32,694 nt of DNA, from contig NZ_JAPSLK010000075.1 in assembly GCF_031180885.1 (NCBI RefSeq), positions 1 to 32,694 on the forward strand. The letters run 5' to 3'. The position numbers and the translations under genes were made by a program. Source of the stretch: Saccharothrix sp. Its GTDB lineage: Bacteria > Actinomycetota > Actinomycetes > Mycobacteriales > Pseudonocardiaceae. Below, piece by piece: positions 1-8,199 of the stretch. How positions within the stretch are numbered: the stretch's first letter is position 1; the number at the start of each line of letters is the position of its first letter. Below the pieces are notes generated by a model. The model had not been told where the DNA came from, did no database searches, and was given only the letters and a program-made list of their open reading frames with translations.

Positions 1-129
1 ACCGTATGGCCTGCCCGAAGGGCTACCGCGCTTTGGTCGGGTGCGGCCGAAATTTTTTGTGAGGAACGAGCAAAAAATTTCAGCGGCACCCGACCAAAGC
101 GTGGTTGGCTTTGCCAGGCCATGCGGTGG
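1..129. repeat. Nested palindromic repeat, copy 1 (probably starts before the window)
   Basis: Outer arms 1-13 (accgtatggcctg) and 117-129 region pair with one mismatch when the right arm is read from 115. The inner arms 29-44 and 86-101 (cgctttggtcgggtgc and its exact complement) form a perfect 16-bp stem. Inside that, an A/T-rich stem (aaattttttg / caaaaaattt) closes on the loop tgaggaacgag. The structure contains no coding sequence and is gene-free. Copy 2 carries the same A/T core in the opposite orientation. Confidence 0.8.
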
Positions 130-152
130 GGGAACCGACGCCCTTCCTCCCC

Positions 153-371
153 CATCGGTGGTCTGCCCGCCGGCGAGGCGCTTGTGATCTTGAGAGCGCG
201 CAGCGCGTTCGAGCTTGAGAGCGCGTCAGCGCTGTTCAAGAGCGCGAAGCGCGCTCCTCCTCCAGCAGCGCGGAGCGCGTTGCGTTGAGCCCCGCGAAGC
301 GTGGACTTGAGCAGGGAAGCGCAATTCTAAAGATCAAAAGAGCCTCGCCGGCGGGCGAGCCACCAAGGATG
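153..371. repeat. Large inverted repeat enclosing short GAGCGCG-type repeats
   Basis: Arms 153-191 and 330-371 are imperfect complements; the best-matching part is gcccgccggcgaggc against its complement. Between them lie repeated short units of the form GAGCGCGnAGCGCG (around 194-300) that are themselves palindromic. No credible reading frame runs through it. The right flank carries the motif ggatgacacaa, which also occurs at the right edge of copy 2, so these repeats look modular. Function is unknown. Confidence 0.65.
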
Positions 372-389
372 ACACAACGACAACTGCGG

Positions 390-559
390 GGGCTTCTTGC
401 TTGTGCCATCCCCGTATGACCCGGCAAAGCCGACCACAGATTTCCCGGGTGCCGCTAAAATTTTTTGCTCGTTCCTCACAAAAAATTTCGGCTGCACCCG
501 GGAAATCTGTGGTAGCCCTTCGGGCGGGCCATACGGGGATGACACAAGCAAGAAGCCCA
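390..559. repeat. Nested palindromic repeat, copy 2
   Basis: The outer arms 390-418 and 531-559 are 29 bases each and complementary apart from one base. The inner arms 434-452 and 495-513 form a perfect 19-bp stem (begins ccacagatttcccggg). The core 453-494 repeats the A/T stem and loop of copy 1 in reverse orientation. As RNA it would fold into one very long hairpin. It lies just downstream of the minus-strand gene ending at 647 and could stop transcription, but its size and the shared modules point to a mobile or recombining repeat family. Confidence 0.8.
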
Positions 560-646
560 AGTTGAGGTGTGCCCGCTCGGCGGACTGCCCGCGCGGCAAC
601 GCGGGCCGTGTGGTCGGGTGCGGAGGCCGAGACTTGCGAAGATGGT

Positions 647-1561
647 TTAGGACAGCCGGGTGTCCGGGGTCGTCTTCGCCAACCACGCCGCCGCTTCCGC
701 GTTCGGCAGCACCCGGTCCAGGGTGATCGTCGGCGGCATGTGCGGGTAGGCGCGGCCCGCGTTCCAGGTGCGCGGGTAGGCGGGCGGGTCGAGCACGACT
801 ACGCGGCGGCCGTCGAACTCGGGGATGTCGGCGGGCCGGCCCTCGTTCCAGATCCACTCGCCGTGGGCGTCCACCAGGTTGAACTGGCCGCGGATGCCGC
901 CGGCGGGTTCCAGGTCGTCGCCGTCCGAGGCCGCGGCGACCCACGCCGGGTCCGGTGGAGTGCCGGGGACGAGGCCCTGCGCCGGGTCGCCGATCAGGGT
1001 CGCCGCGAGCAGGGTGTGCAACTGGAAGTTGTCGCCGATGCCGCCGATCGTCACCTCGTACCCCAACCCGGACGGGCGGTGCAGGACGATCAGTCGTTCG
1101 TCGTCGAGGACCGTCAGCAGACCGACCAGCCACTCGGCCGGACCGACCTCCGAGGCGTCCGACGCGGCGCGCACCAGGCGCTCGCGGTGCGGTAGCGCGC
1201 GACGAACCTCCTTGCGCTGCAACGGGATCAGCAACCCGCGCGCCCAGTCCTCCGCCGACGCCCACCGCTGCTCCAGAGCCTCGGCGACCCGACGCGCCAA
1301 CGTCTCCAACTCCGGTCCCGGCTCCGCACCCGCCTCCAGCAGGCCGCCGACCACCACGGCCAGCCGCCCGAACTCCGCCGGCTCCTCGGCCAGCACCGGC
1401 CCGAGCACCCCGACCGCCTCCGACAACTCCGCCACGTCGGCCCGCGCCGCCCGCTTCCGGACGGCGTCCAGCGCCTGGTCGAAGGCGGGCTCGTCACCAC
1501 GGCGGGCGGCGCCGACCAGCGGTGCGGTCAGGTCGGGCAGGCGCTTGCGGTTGAAGATCAC
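647..1561 (-). CDS. Unknown protein, 304 aa
   Basis: I do not recognise the family. The first 120 residues are Ala/Leu/Glu-rich and look helical. The rest is mixed, with several Trp/Pro/Gly-rich stretches, and reads as an ordinary soluble cytoplasmic protein without signal peptide or membrane segment. The GTG start at 1561 lies 10 bases after the stop of the TetR gene on the same strand, so the two are probably co-transcribed; no strong ribosome site is visible. Third-position G/C bias is strong and supports real coding. The gene-free repeat block follows its stop. Confidence 0.7.
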   Translation of the reverse strand: MIFNRKRLPDLTAPLVGAARRGDEPAFDQALDAVRKRAARADVAELSEAVGVLGPVLAEEPAEFGRLAVVVGGLLEAGAEPGPELETLARRVAEALEQRWASAEDWARGLLIPLQRKEVRRALPHRERLVRAASDASEVGPAEWLVGLLTVLDDERLIVLHRPSGLGYEVTIGGIGDNFQLHTLLAATLIGDPAQGLVPGTPPDPAWVAAASDGDDLEPAGGIRGQFNLVDAHGEWIWNEGRPADIPEFDGRRVVVLDPPAYPRTWNAGRAYPHMPPTITLDRVLPNAEAAAWLAKTTPDTRLS

Positions 1562-1571
1562 GCGGGCAATG

Positions 1572-2162
1572 CTAGGAGGTCCGCGATCCGAGGCCGTGCA
1601 GGGTCTGGTCGAGCAGGGCGGCGACGACCGCTTCGCTCTGCGGAACGTCCCCGGGCCGCAACGTCCGCGCCGCCGCCTCCACGGACCCGTGGATCAGCAG
1701 CGCCCGCAACCCCGGTTGCGGCACGCGCGCCTCCAGCAGCACACCGACCAGGGGCGCCAGGAGCTTCTCGTGCTCGGCCCGGATCCGCCGCCGCGACTCC
1801 TCCGGCAGGGCGTGCGCCGACAGCGCGACGACCGCGCCGTGGCTGCCGTCCACGATGATCTCCAGCACGGTCCGCAGGTAGGCCTCGACCTTGGCCGGCA
1901 CCCCGGACACCGCGTGCACCGCCGCCGCCAGCCGCCGCGCCTGGTCGGGCAGTTCGTCGGTCACGATCGCCGCGACCAGTTCCTCGCGGGACTTGAAGTA
2001 CTCGTAGAGCGACGGCCGGGACAGGCCGACCCGCCGGGCCAGCGCGGCCAGCGTCAACGCGTCCGGCCCCTCTTCGGCGACGATCTCCCGGCCCGCGGCC
2101 AACAGGGACCGCAACCGGTTCGCGCGGTGCTCCGCGAGGGTCTCGGCGCTGATCCTGGGCAC
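1572..2162 (-). CDS. TetR/AcrR-family transcriptional regulator
   Basis: A 196-aa protein of normal TetR length. The N-terminal helix-turn-helix spans about residues 37-56 with the typical pattern LAALARRVGLSRPSLYEYF, followed by FKSREELVAAI. The C-terminal ligand domain is helical and not diagnostic. I chose the GTG start at 2162 because the helix-turn-helix then begins at the usual distance; the frame stays open upstream to 2513, but that part overlaps the divergent gene and has no TetR character. It is divergent from the monooxygenase gene at 2259, with a long palindrome between them that is a good candidate operator. It probably represses itself and that gene; the ligand is unknown. Confidence 0.9.
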   Translation of the reverse strand: MPRISAETLAEHRANRLRSLLAAGREIVAEEGPDALTLAALARRVGLSRPSLYEYFKSREELVAAIVTDELPDQARRLAAAVHAVSGVPAKVEAYLRTVLEIIVDGSHGAVVALSAHALPEESRRRIRAEHEKLLAPLVGVLLEARVPQPGLRALLIHGSVEAAARTLRPGDVPQSEAVVAALLDQTLHGLGSRTS

Positions 2163-2180
2163 GCGCCAGAGCCTACCCCC

Positions 2181-2209
2181 TTGTTTTCCCGACGCCGCGT
2201 TGGAATAGT
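2181..2209 (+). promoter_or_regulatory. Possible promoter of the 2259 gene
   Basis: TTGTTT at 2181-2186 and AATAGT at 2204-2209 are separated by 17 bases, the standard spacing of a housekeeping-type promoter. Both hexamers are only partial matches. The palindrome at 2186-2229 lies across it, which is where a repressor would act. Confidence 0.35.
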
Positions 2210-2229
2210 TGCCTACGCAGCGTCGGGAA
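2186..2229. promoter_or_regulatory. 44-bp palindrome, probable TetR operator
   Basis: Arms 2186-2200 (ttcccgacgccgcgt) and 2215-2229 (acgcagcgtcgggaa) are complementary at 14 of 15 positions around a 14-base centre. It lies between the divergent tetR-like gene and the monooxygenase gene, and overlaps a possible promoter of the latter. TetR proteins usually bind such palindromes in their own intergenic region. Which regulator binds here is inferred from position only. Confidence 0.6.
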
Positions 2230-2258
2230 CTCCCCGTCGGGAACCGTGGAGGTGCCGG

Positions 2259-2570
2259 ATGTTCGTCGCGACCAACCGCCTGTTCGTGCCCGCCGAGCGC
2301 GCGGAGGAGTTCGAGGCCCACTTCCGGGACAACATGCGGACCTACCTGCCCGGCGTGCCCGGCCTGCGCCGCAGCACGCTGCTGCGCCCCACCCGCCCCG
2401 ACCAGCCCTACGTCTCGGTGAACGAGTTCGACACCGAGGAGGACTTCAAGGCGTGGGTCGCCTCGGCGTCGTTCAAGGAGGCGCACCGGCGCAACGCCGG
2501 CATCGCCCGCCACGTGACGGGCAACGCCGTGGAGACCTTCCAGCCCAGCGAGGACCTCGTGCTCAGCTGA
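2259..2570 (+). CDS. Antibiotic-biosynthesis-monooxygenase-fold protein, MhuD/IsdG heme-oxygenase-like
   Basis: A 103-aa protein with the ferredoxin-like ABM fold pattern (VPGLRRSTLLRP, then YVSVNEFDTEEDFKAW). Residues N6, W66 and H76 fall almost exactly where MhuD of Mycobacterium has its key Asn7, Trp66 and His75, which suggests a heme-degrading monooxygenase releasing iron; family members with other substrates exist. The ATG at 2259 has a good ribosome site (gtggaggtg). It is divergent from the TetR gene and probably controlled by it. Its stop overlaps the end of the convergent DUF305 gene by 8 bases. Confidence 0.8.
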   Translation: MFVATNRLFVPAERAEEFEAHFRDNMRTYLPGVPGLRRSTLLRPTRPDQPYVSVNEFDTEEDFKAWVASASFKEAHRRNAGIARHVTGNAVETFQPSEDLVLS

Positions 2571-3186
2571 TCGTGATCGACTTCATCGTGTTGATCTCGT
2601 CCTGCTGGGACACCAGCACGTCGTTGGCCATCTCCTGCACGCGCGGGTCCACGCCCGCCTTCAGCAGGTCCACGGCCATCTTCAGCGCGCCCTCGTGATG
2701 AGCGATCATCAACTGCAGGAACATCCGGTCGAAGTCCGCGCCGCGCGCGTTCTTCAGGGCGTTCATCTGCTCGGCGGTCGCCATGCCCGGCATGGACCCG
2801 TGGTCCACGTCGGGCATCTTGCCGGAGTGGCCGTGCGCGGGGGCCTTCTCGCCGTACTGGCGCTGCCACTGCTCCATCCCGCCGATCTCCGGCCCTTGGG
2901 TGTCGTAGATGCGCGACGCCAGCGCCTTCACCGTCTCGTTCTGGGCGCGCTCGGGCGCCAGCGCGGACATCTCCAGCGCCTGCTTGTGGTGCTCGATCAT
3001 GCTCACCACGTAGGTCAGGTCCGCCTCGTTGGGCGCGACCCACCGGTCGGTGCCGACGTCCTCCGGCGCGAGCGTCTGCGCCTGCTCGCCCGGTCCCTTC
3101 GGGACGATCACCGGCGGCGCGTCGTCCGTCTTCGCCGTGCACGCCGCCAGGAAAGCGACCAGCGCCGCCACGAACAAGATCCGCAT
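2563..3186 (-). CDS. DUF305-family lipoprotein, metal-binding type
   Basis: A 207-aa protein starting with a lipoprotein signal (MRILFVAALVAFLAAC, lipid Cys16), so it should be anchored outside the membrane. It has the two DUF305 half-motifs: HH at 66-67 followed by M73, and HH at 163-164 followed by M170. Between them lies a His/Met-rich stretch at 116-135 (PAHGHSGKM and DHGSMPGM), which suggests copper binding. I chose ATG 3186 over the longer 3228 start because the signal peptide begins there. The gene is divergent from the LVIVD-repeat gene and convergent with the monooxygenase gene. A metal-handling role is inferred. Confidence 0.88.
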   Translation of the reverse strand: MRILFVAALVAFLAACTAKTDDAPPVIVPKGPGEQAQTLAPEDVGTDRWVAPNEADLTYVVSMIEHHKQALEMSALAPERAQNETVKALASRIYDTQGPEIGGMEQWQRQYGEKAPAHGHSGKMPDVDHGSMPGMATAEQMNALKNARGADFDRMFLQLMIAHHEGALKMAVDLLKAGVDPRVQEMANDVLVSQQDEINTMKSITIS

Positions 3187-3336
3187 CTGCCACGACCCCC
3201 TCGACTCGGCTCGACAAGTTACCCGCACGTTCCAGCTGCCGGAAGACTGCTCCTTACCGACGAATGGGTCTGGTGGTTAGCCATGCAAAAGGTAATACTG
3301 CGGTCCCTGCTACAGGTTCGGAAGGGGAGACCTGAA

Positions 3337-4836
<1,500 letters not shown>

Positions 4837-4848
4837 TCCTGGGACGTG

Positions 4849-4883
4849 AGGGGCCTGTCCGGTTTCCGGACAGGCCCCTTTTC
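4849..4883. terminator. Rho-independent terminator
   Basis: A perfect 14-bp G/C-rich stem (4849-4862 with 4866-4879), a 3-base loop and a TTTT tail on the plus strand. It ends the LVIVD gene and sits between it and the convergent VOC remnant, so it may serve both directions. Confidence 0.92.
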
Positions 4884-4885
4884 CG

Positions 4886-5216
4886 TCACTCGGCGTGCTC
4901 GGTGGGCTCGTGCTCGGTGGGCTCGGTGGGCTCGTGCTCGGTGGGCTCGCCCAACTCGGTGAACAGCGTGAGCTGGAGCCCGCCGGGCGCTTCCAGCCGG
5001 GCGTTCAACGAGTTCCACGGCGTCCTGGTCGGCTCGGCCACGACCGTCGCCCCCCGCCTGCTCCAGCTCTCGCGTGGTCGCCGTCGAGTCGTCGACCTCG
5101 AACGCCACCCGGATGTGCCCGGCGACCCGCCACCCGACCTCCACCTCGTCGATGTACTCGGCGTGCGGCGGGTCGGTGATCTCCAACGTGGCCCGCCCCG
5201 CCTCCAGGATCGTGAC
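4886..5216 (-). pseudogene. VOC/glyoxalase-fold protein, truncated and frameshifted
   Basis: The second half of a vicinal-oxygen-chelate protein can be followed from VTILEAGRATLEITDPP through IDEVEVG and HIRVAFEVDD to ELEQAG in one frame. It then continues as ATVVAEPTRTPWNSLNARL and LQLTLFTELGE in another. The switch falls at a run of six C (5050-5055), so one extra base explains it; slippage or a sequencing error are both possible. The N-terminal strand and helix of the family (about 40 residues) are missing and no start codon precedes the coding match. The upstream DNA leads into a nested repeat, which may have removed the 5' end. The C-terminal tail is a simple repeat of EPTEH. Confidence 0.7.
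4888..4950. repeat. Tandem repeat ctcggtgggctcgtg
   Basis: Units of about 15 bases (ctcggtgggctcgtg), some shortened to 9, repeat about four times. On the minus strand they encode the EPTEH tail of the VOC remnant. Such tracts expand and shrink by slippage. Confidence 0.75.
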
Positions 5217-5315
5217 CCGCCCACCTTGCCCGACTCAGCGAGGATTGATCACCTGGGCGTTCCCGGCGGCGGCCCTGCCGGCACTGCTGTCGTCGTTCTC
5301 ACCCGCGCCGATCCA

Positions 5316-5438
5316 GTTCGTCCCCCGTACGGCCTGGGCGCAGCCCAACCACGCTTTGGTCTTCTGAGCAACCGGTAAAGCGTGGTTGCTCAGAAGACCG
5401 AAGTGTGGTTGCCTCCGGCAGGCTGTACGGGGACGAAC
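5316..5438. repeat. Nested palindromic repeat, copy 3 (different core)
   Basis: Outer arms 5316-5336 and 5419-5438 pair (gttcgtccccgtac type, few mismatches). The inner arms 5348-5373 and 5384-5409 form a 26-bp stem whose only imperfections are two G-T-type pairs, with a 10-base loop. The outer half, including aaccacgctttggtc, matches copy 1, but the A/T core of copies 1 and 2 is replaced by ttctgagcaacc and its complement. It lies between the VOC remnant and the end of the ABC operon. Confidence 0.8.
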
Positions 5439-5487
5439 CGAGGCCCGCTGTGGCTTGGCAAGCCCAGGAGCGCCTGCGGCGCGGGGG

Positions 5488-6525
5488 TCAGGCCTCGACG
5501 ACCATCACGCGCGACAGGTCCAACGCCACCGCCGTCCCCACCGGGAAGTCCCCCGCCCGACTGGACGGCTGGTCCACCCGGACCTCCTGCCCGTCCCCCG
5601 CCAACCGCACCGACACCCGGGTCACCGCCCCCAGGAAGCTCTGCGTCACCACGCTGCCCACCAGCGCCCCGTTCGCCTGCCCGCTGTGCTGGGCGATCCC
5701 GATGTCCTCCGGCCGCACGATGACCTTCACGTCCGAACCCGCGTCGACCTCATGCTCAGCCTCCACCCGGACCGCGCCCACCCGCACCCCACCATCCTCG
5801 GCAACCCCGTGGACCGTGTTCGTCACACCCACGAACTGCGCCACGAACGCCGAAGCCGGGTTCCGGTACACCACCGCGGGCGTGTCCAGCTGCTCCAACC
5901 GCCCCTGCGACATCACGCCCACCCGGTCCGAGACGGCCAGCGCCTCCTCCTGGTCGTGCGTGACGAACAACGTCGTCATCCCCAACGACGTCTGGATCCG
6001 CCGGATCTCGTCCCGCAACGCCACCCGCACCTTGGCGTCCAAAGCGGACAGCGGCTCGTCCAGCAACAACACCCGGGGCTCGATCGCCAACGCCCGGGCC
6101 AGCGCCACCCGCTGCTGCTGGCCACCGGACATCTGGTGCGGGTACCGCCCGGCCAGGTGGCCCAGGCCGACCAGGTCCAGCAGCTCCGACGTCCGCCGAG
6201 CGCGGTTCCCGGACCGCCGCAGGCGCAGCCCGAACGCGATGTTCTGCGCCGCCGTCATGTTCGGGAACAGGCTGTAGGCCTGGAAGACCATGCCCATGTC
6301 CCGCTTGTTCGCGGGCACACCGGTGACATCCCGCCCACCGACCGACACCGACCCGGCGTCGGCGGTCTCGAAGCCCGCGACGATGCGCAGCGCCGTCGTC
6401 TTGCCGCACCCGCTCGGTCCCAGCAGGCTGACCAGCTCACCTTCGGCCAGCGACAGGTCCAGCCCCGCCAGCGCCGGCTGCCCGCCGAACGACTTGCGCA
6501 GCCCGCGCAACTCCAGGTAACCCAT
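5488..6525 (-). CDS. ABC importer ATP-binding subunit (PotA/FbpC type)
   Basis: 345 aa. Walker A GPSGCGKT at 36-43, Q82 of the Q-loop, signature MSGGQQQR from 132, Walker B RVLLLDEP from 151, D-loop SALD and H190 of the switch. The C-terminal 110 residues form a TOBE-type regulatory domain, as in the polyamine, ferric-iron, thiamine and phosphonate importers. It is the last gene of a four-gene minus-strand operon and begins 3 bases after the stop of the second permease. It energises uptake; the substrate cannot be read from this subunit. Confidence 0.93.
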   Translation of the reverse strand: MGYLELRGLRKSFGGQPALAGLDLSLAEGELVSLLGPSGCGKTTALRIVAGFETADAGSVSVGGRDVTGVPANKRDMGMVFQAYSLFPNMTAAQNIAFGLRLRRSGNRARRTSELLDLVGLGHLAGRYPHQMSGGQQQRVALARALAIEPRVLLLDEPLSALDAKVRVALRDEIRRIQTSLGMTTLFVTHDQEEALAVSDRVGVMSQGRLEQLDTPAVVYRNPASAFVAQFVGVTNTVHGVAEDGGVRVGAVRVEAEHEVDAGSDVKVIVRPEDIGIAQHSGQANGALVGSVVTQSFLGAVTRVSVRLAGDGQEVRVDQPSSRAGDFPVGTAVALDLSRVMVVEA

Positions 6526-6528
6526 CCC

Positions 6529-7299
6529 TCAGCCTTCCTCGACGGCGGAGGAACCCCGCCGCCCGCCAACGAACGACAGCAGGAACAGCAGCACGAACGC
6601 GAACAGCAGGCTCAGCAACGACACCGCGATGGACACGCCCGCGTTCCGCTTGCCGAGCAGGTTCACCTGCACCTGCAACGTGTCGAAGTTCAACAGCGAC
6701 GCGATGGTGAACTCCCCCAGCACCAACGCGACCGACAGCAGCGAAGCCCCGATCAGCGCCGTGCGGATGTTGGGCACCACGACCCGCACCAGCACGGTCC
6801 CCCAGGACGCGCCCAACGACCGCGCCGCCTCGGCCAGCGTCTTCAGGTCGATCGCGGACAACCCCGCGTCGATCGCCCGGTACGCGAACGGCAGCACCAG
6901 CACCGCGTACGCGAACGTCAGCGTCCACGGCGAGTCGCCCAGGAAGTAGTCCACCCACGCGTACAGCGGCGCCATGCCGACCACGAGCACGATCGCCGGG
7001 ATCGTGATCGGCAGCAGGCACAGGAACTCCACCAGCCGCCGCAGCACCGGCAGCCGCAGCCGGATCCACGTCATCGTCGGCACCAGCAGCACCAGGACCA
7101 GCACCGAACTGGTCACGGCCAGCTGCACCGACGCCAGGATCGCCTCGACCAGGTCCGGGTCCGACCCGATCGCGGTCCACGACTCCAGGCTGCGCGACCC
7201 GCCGGCGCCCCGCGTGGAGAACTCGGCCATCGCCAGCAGCGGCACCAGGAAGAACGCCCCCAGCACCAGCAGCACCAGCCGCCGCACGACTACTGCCAC
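6529..7299 (-). CDS. ABC importer permease 2
   Basis: A 256-aa integral membrane protein with about six hydrophobic segments and the binding-protein-dependent permease signature in the form EAARSLGASWGTVLVRVVVP, where the EAA loop docks on the ATPase. The GTG start at 7299 overlaps the stop of permease 1 by 10 bases and has ggagg upstream, so translation is coupled. The open frame reaches to 8127, but the upstream part is only a shadow of permease 1. Confidence 0.9.
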   Translation of the reverse strand: MAVVVRRLVLLVLGAFFLVPLLAMAEFSTRGAGGSRSLESWTAIGSDPDLVEAILASVQLAVTSSVLVLVLLVPTMTWIRLRLPVLRRLVEFLCLLPITIPAIVLVVGMAPLYAWVDYFLGDSPWTLTFAYAVLVLPFAYRAIDAGLSAIDLKTLAEAARSLGASWGTVLVRVVVPNIRTALIGASLLSVALVLGEFTIASLLNFDTLQVQVNLLGKRNAGVSIAVSLLSLLFAFVLLFLLSFVGGRRGSSAVEEG

Positions 7300-8195
7300 C
7301 GCGCGAACCTCCGTTGCAGCACCGCGTACAGGCCCATCGCCACCGCCACCACCACGACCATGCCCAACCCGAGCGCCTTGCCCAGGTTCTCCTGCCCCAG
7401 CAGGACCTCGCCGGTCAACGCGCCCCGGATCTGCAACGGCACGATCGGCGATCCCTGTGACACGAGCGCCGCGGCCGTCGCGTACGCGGAGAAAGCGTTG
7501 GCGAACAACAACAGCAACGCACCCAGGAAAGCGGGCAGCAGGATCGGCCCGCCGACGTGCCGCCAATACGTCCACGCCGAGCCGCCGAGGCTGTCCACCG
7601 CCTCCCTCCACTGTGGACGCAACCCGTCCAGCGCGGGCAGGAAGACGATGACCATCAACGGGATCTGGAAGAACGTGTAGACCAGCGTCAACCCGGGCAG
7701 CTCGAACAGCCACGCCCCGCCCGCGAACAGGTCGATCCCGAACCAGTCCCGCAGGAACCGGGTGACGAACCCCTGGAACCCCACCGTGGCGAGGAAAGCG
7801 AACGCCAGCGGCACACCGCCGAACTGCGCCAGCACCCCCGACCCGGCCACGACCACGCGCCGCAGCAACCCCTCCGGCTTCCCGGAGGCGACCGCCCACG
7901 ACAGCAGCGCGCCGAACACCGCGCCCAGCACGGCGGTCAGCGCGGACAGCTCGACGCTGCGCAGGAACGCCTGGAGGTACACGCCCTCGGTCAGCGCCGC
8001 GAGGTTGTCCGGGGTGAACCCGCCGGACGAGTCCTGGAACGCCCCGGCCAGCACCAGCACCGTCGGGTAGAGCAGGAACGTGCCTACGTAGGCCAGGAAC
8101 GGCACGACGACCAGCCAGGCGAGCCACGACCGGCCGGAGCCGCCGGGAGCGGCCTGCGGGCCACTCCCGGCGGCCGTGGAGACGGGTGCGACCAT
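7290..8195 (-). CDS. ABC importer permease 1
   Basis: 301 aa. A cytoplasmic Gly/Ala/Ser-rich leader of about 22 residues is followed by a first membrane helix (WLAWLVVVPFLAYVGTFLL) and about five more. The EAA-type loop appears as EAVDSLGGSAWTYWRHVGGP. It resembles the PotB/FbpB class, in which two different permeases pair. The gene starts 4 bases after the stop of the binding-protein gene. Confidence 0.9.
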   Translation of the reverse strand: MVAPVSTAAGSGPQAAPGGSGRSWLAWLVVVPFLAYVGTFLLYPTVLVLAGAFQDSSGGFTPDNLAALTEGVYLQAFLRSVELSALTAVLGAVFGALLSWAVASGKPEGLLRRVVVAGSGVLAQFGGVPLAFAFLATVGFQGFVTRFLRDWFGIDLFAGGAWLFELPGLTLVYTFFQIPLMVIVFLPALDGLRPQWREAVDSLGGSAWTYWRHVGGPILLPAFLGALLLLFANAFSAYATAAALVSQGSPIVPLQIRGALTGEVLLGQENLGKALGLGMVVVVAVAMGLYAVLQRRFARWQ

Positions 8196-8199
8196 GCGG

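Noticed and set aside
194..300. Regular short repeats suggesting a CRISPR array
   Set aside because: Units are 12-16 bases, degenerate and without uniform spacers; no cas gene is present.
3271..3298. Promoter for the LVIVD gene (TAATAC at 3293-3298)
   Set aside because: The -10 is fair, but the -35 position (tggtgg) is poor; too weak to list as a feature.
5235..5330. Minus-strand frame reading NWIGAGENDDSSAGRAAAGN and QVINPR, then stop, beside copy 3
   Set aside because: It looks like a C-terminus but has no start and runs through a repeat arm; probably debris or chance.
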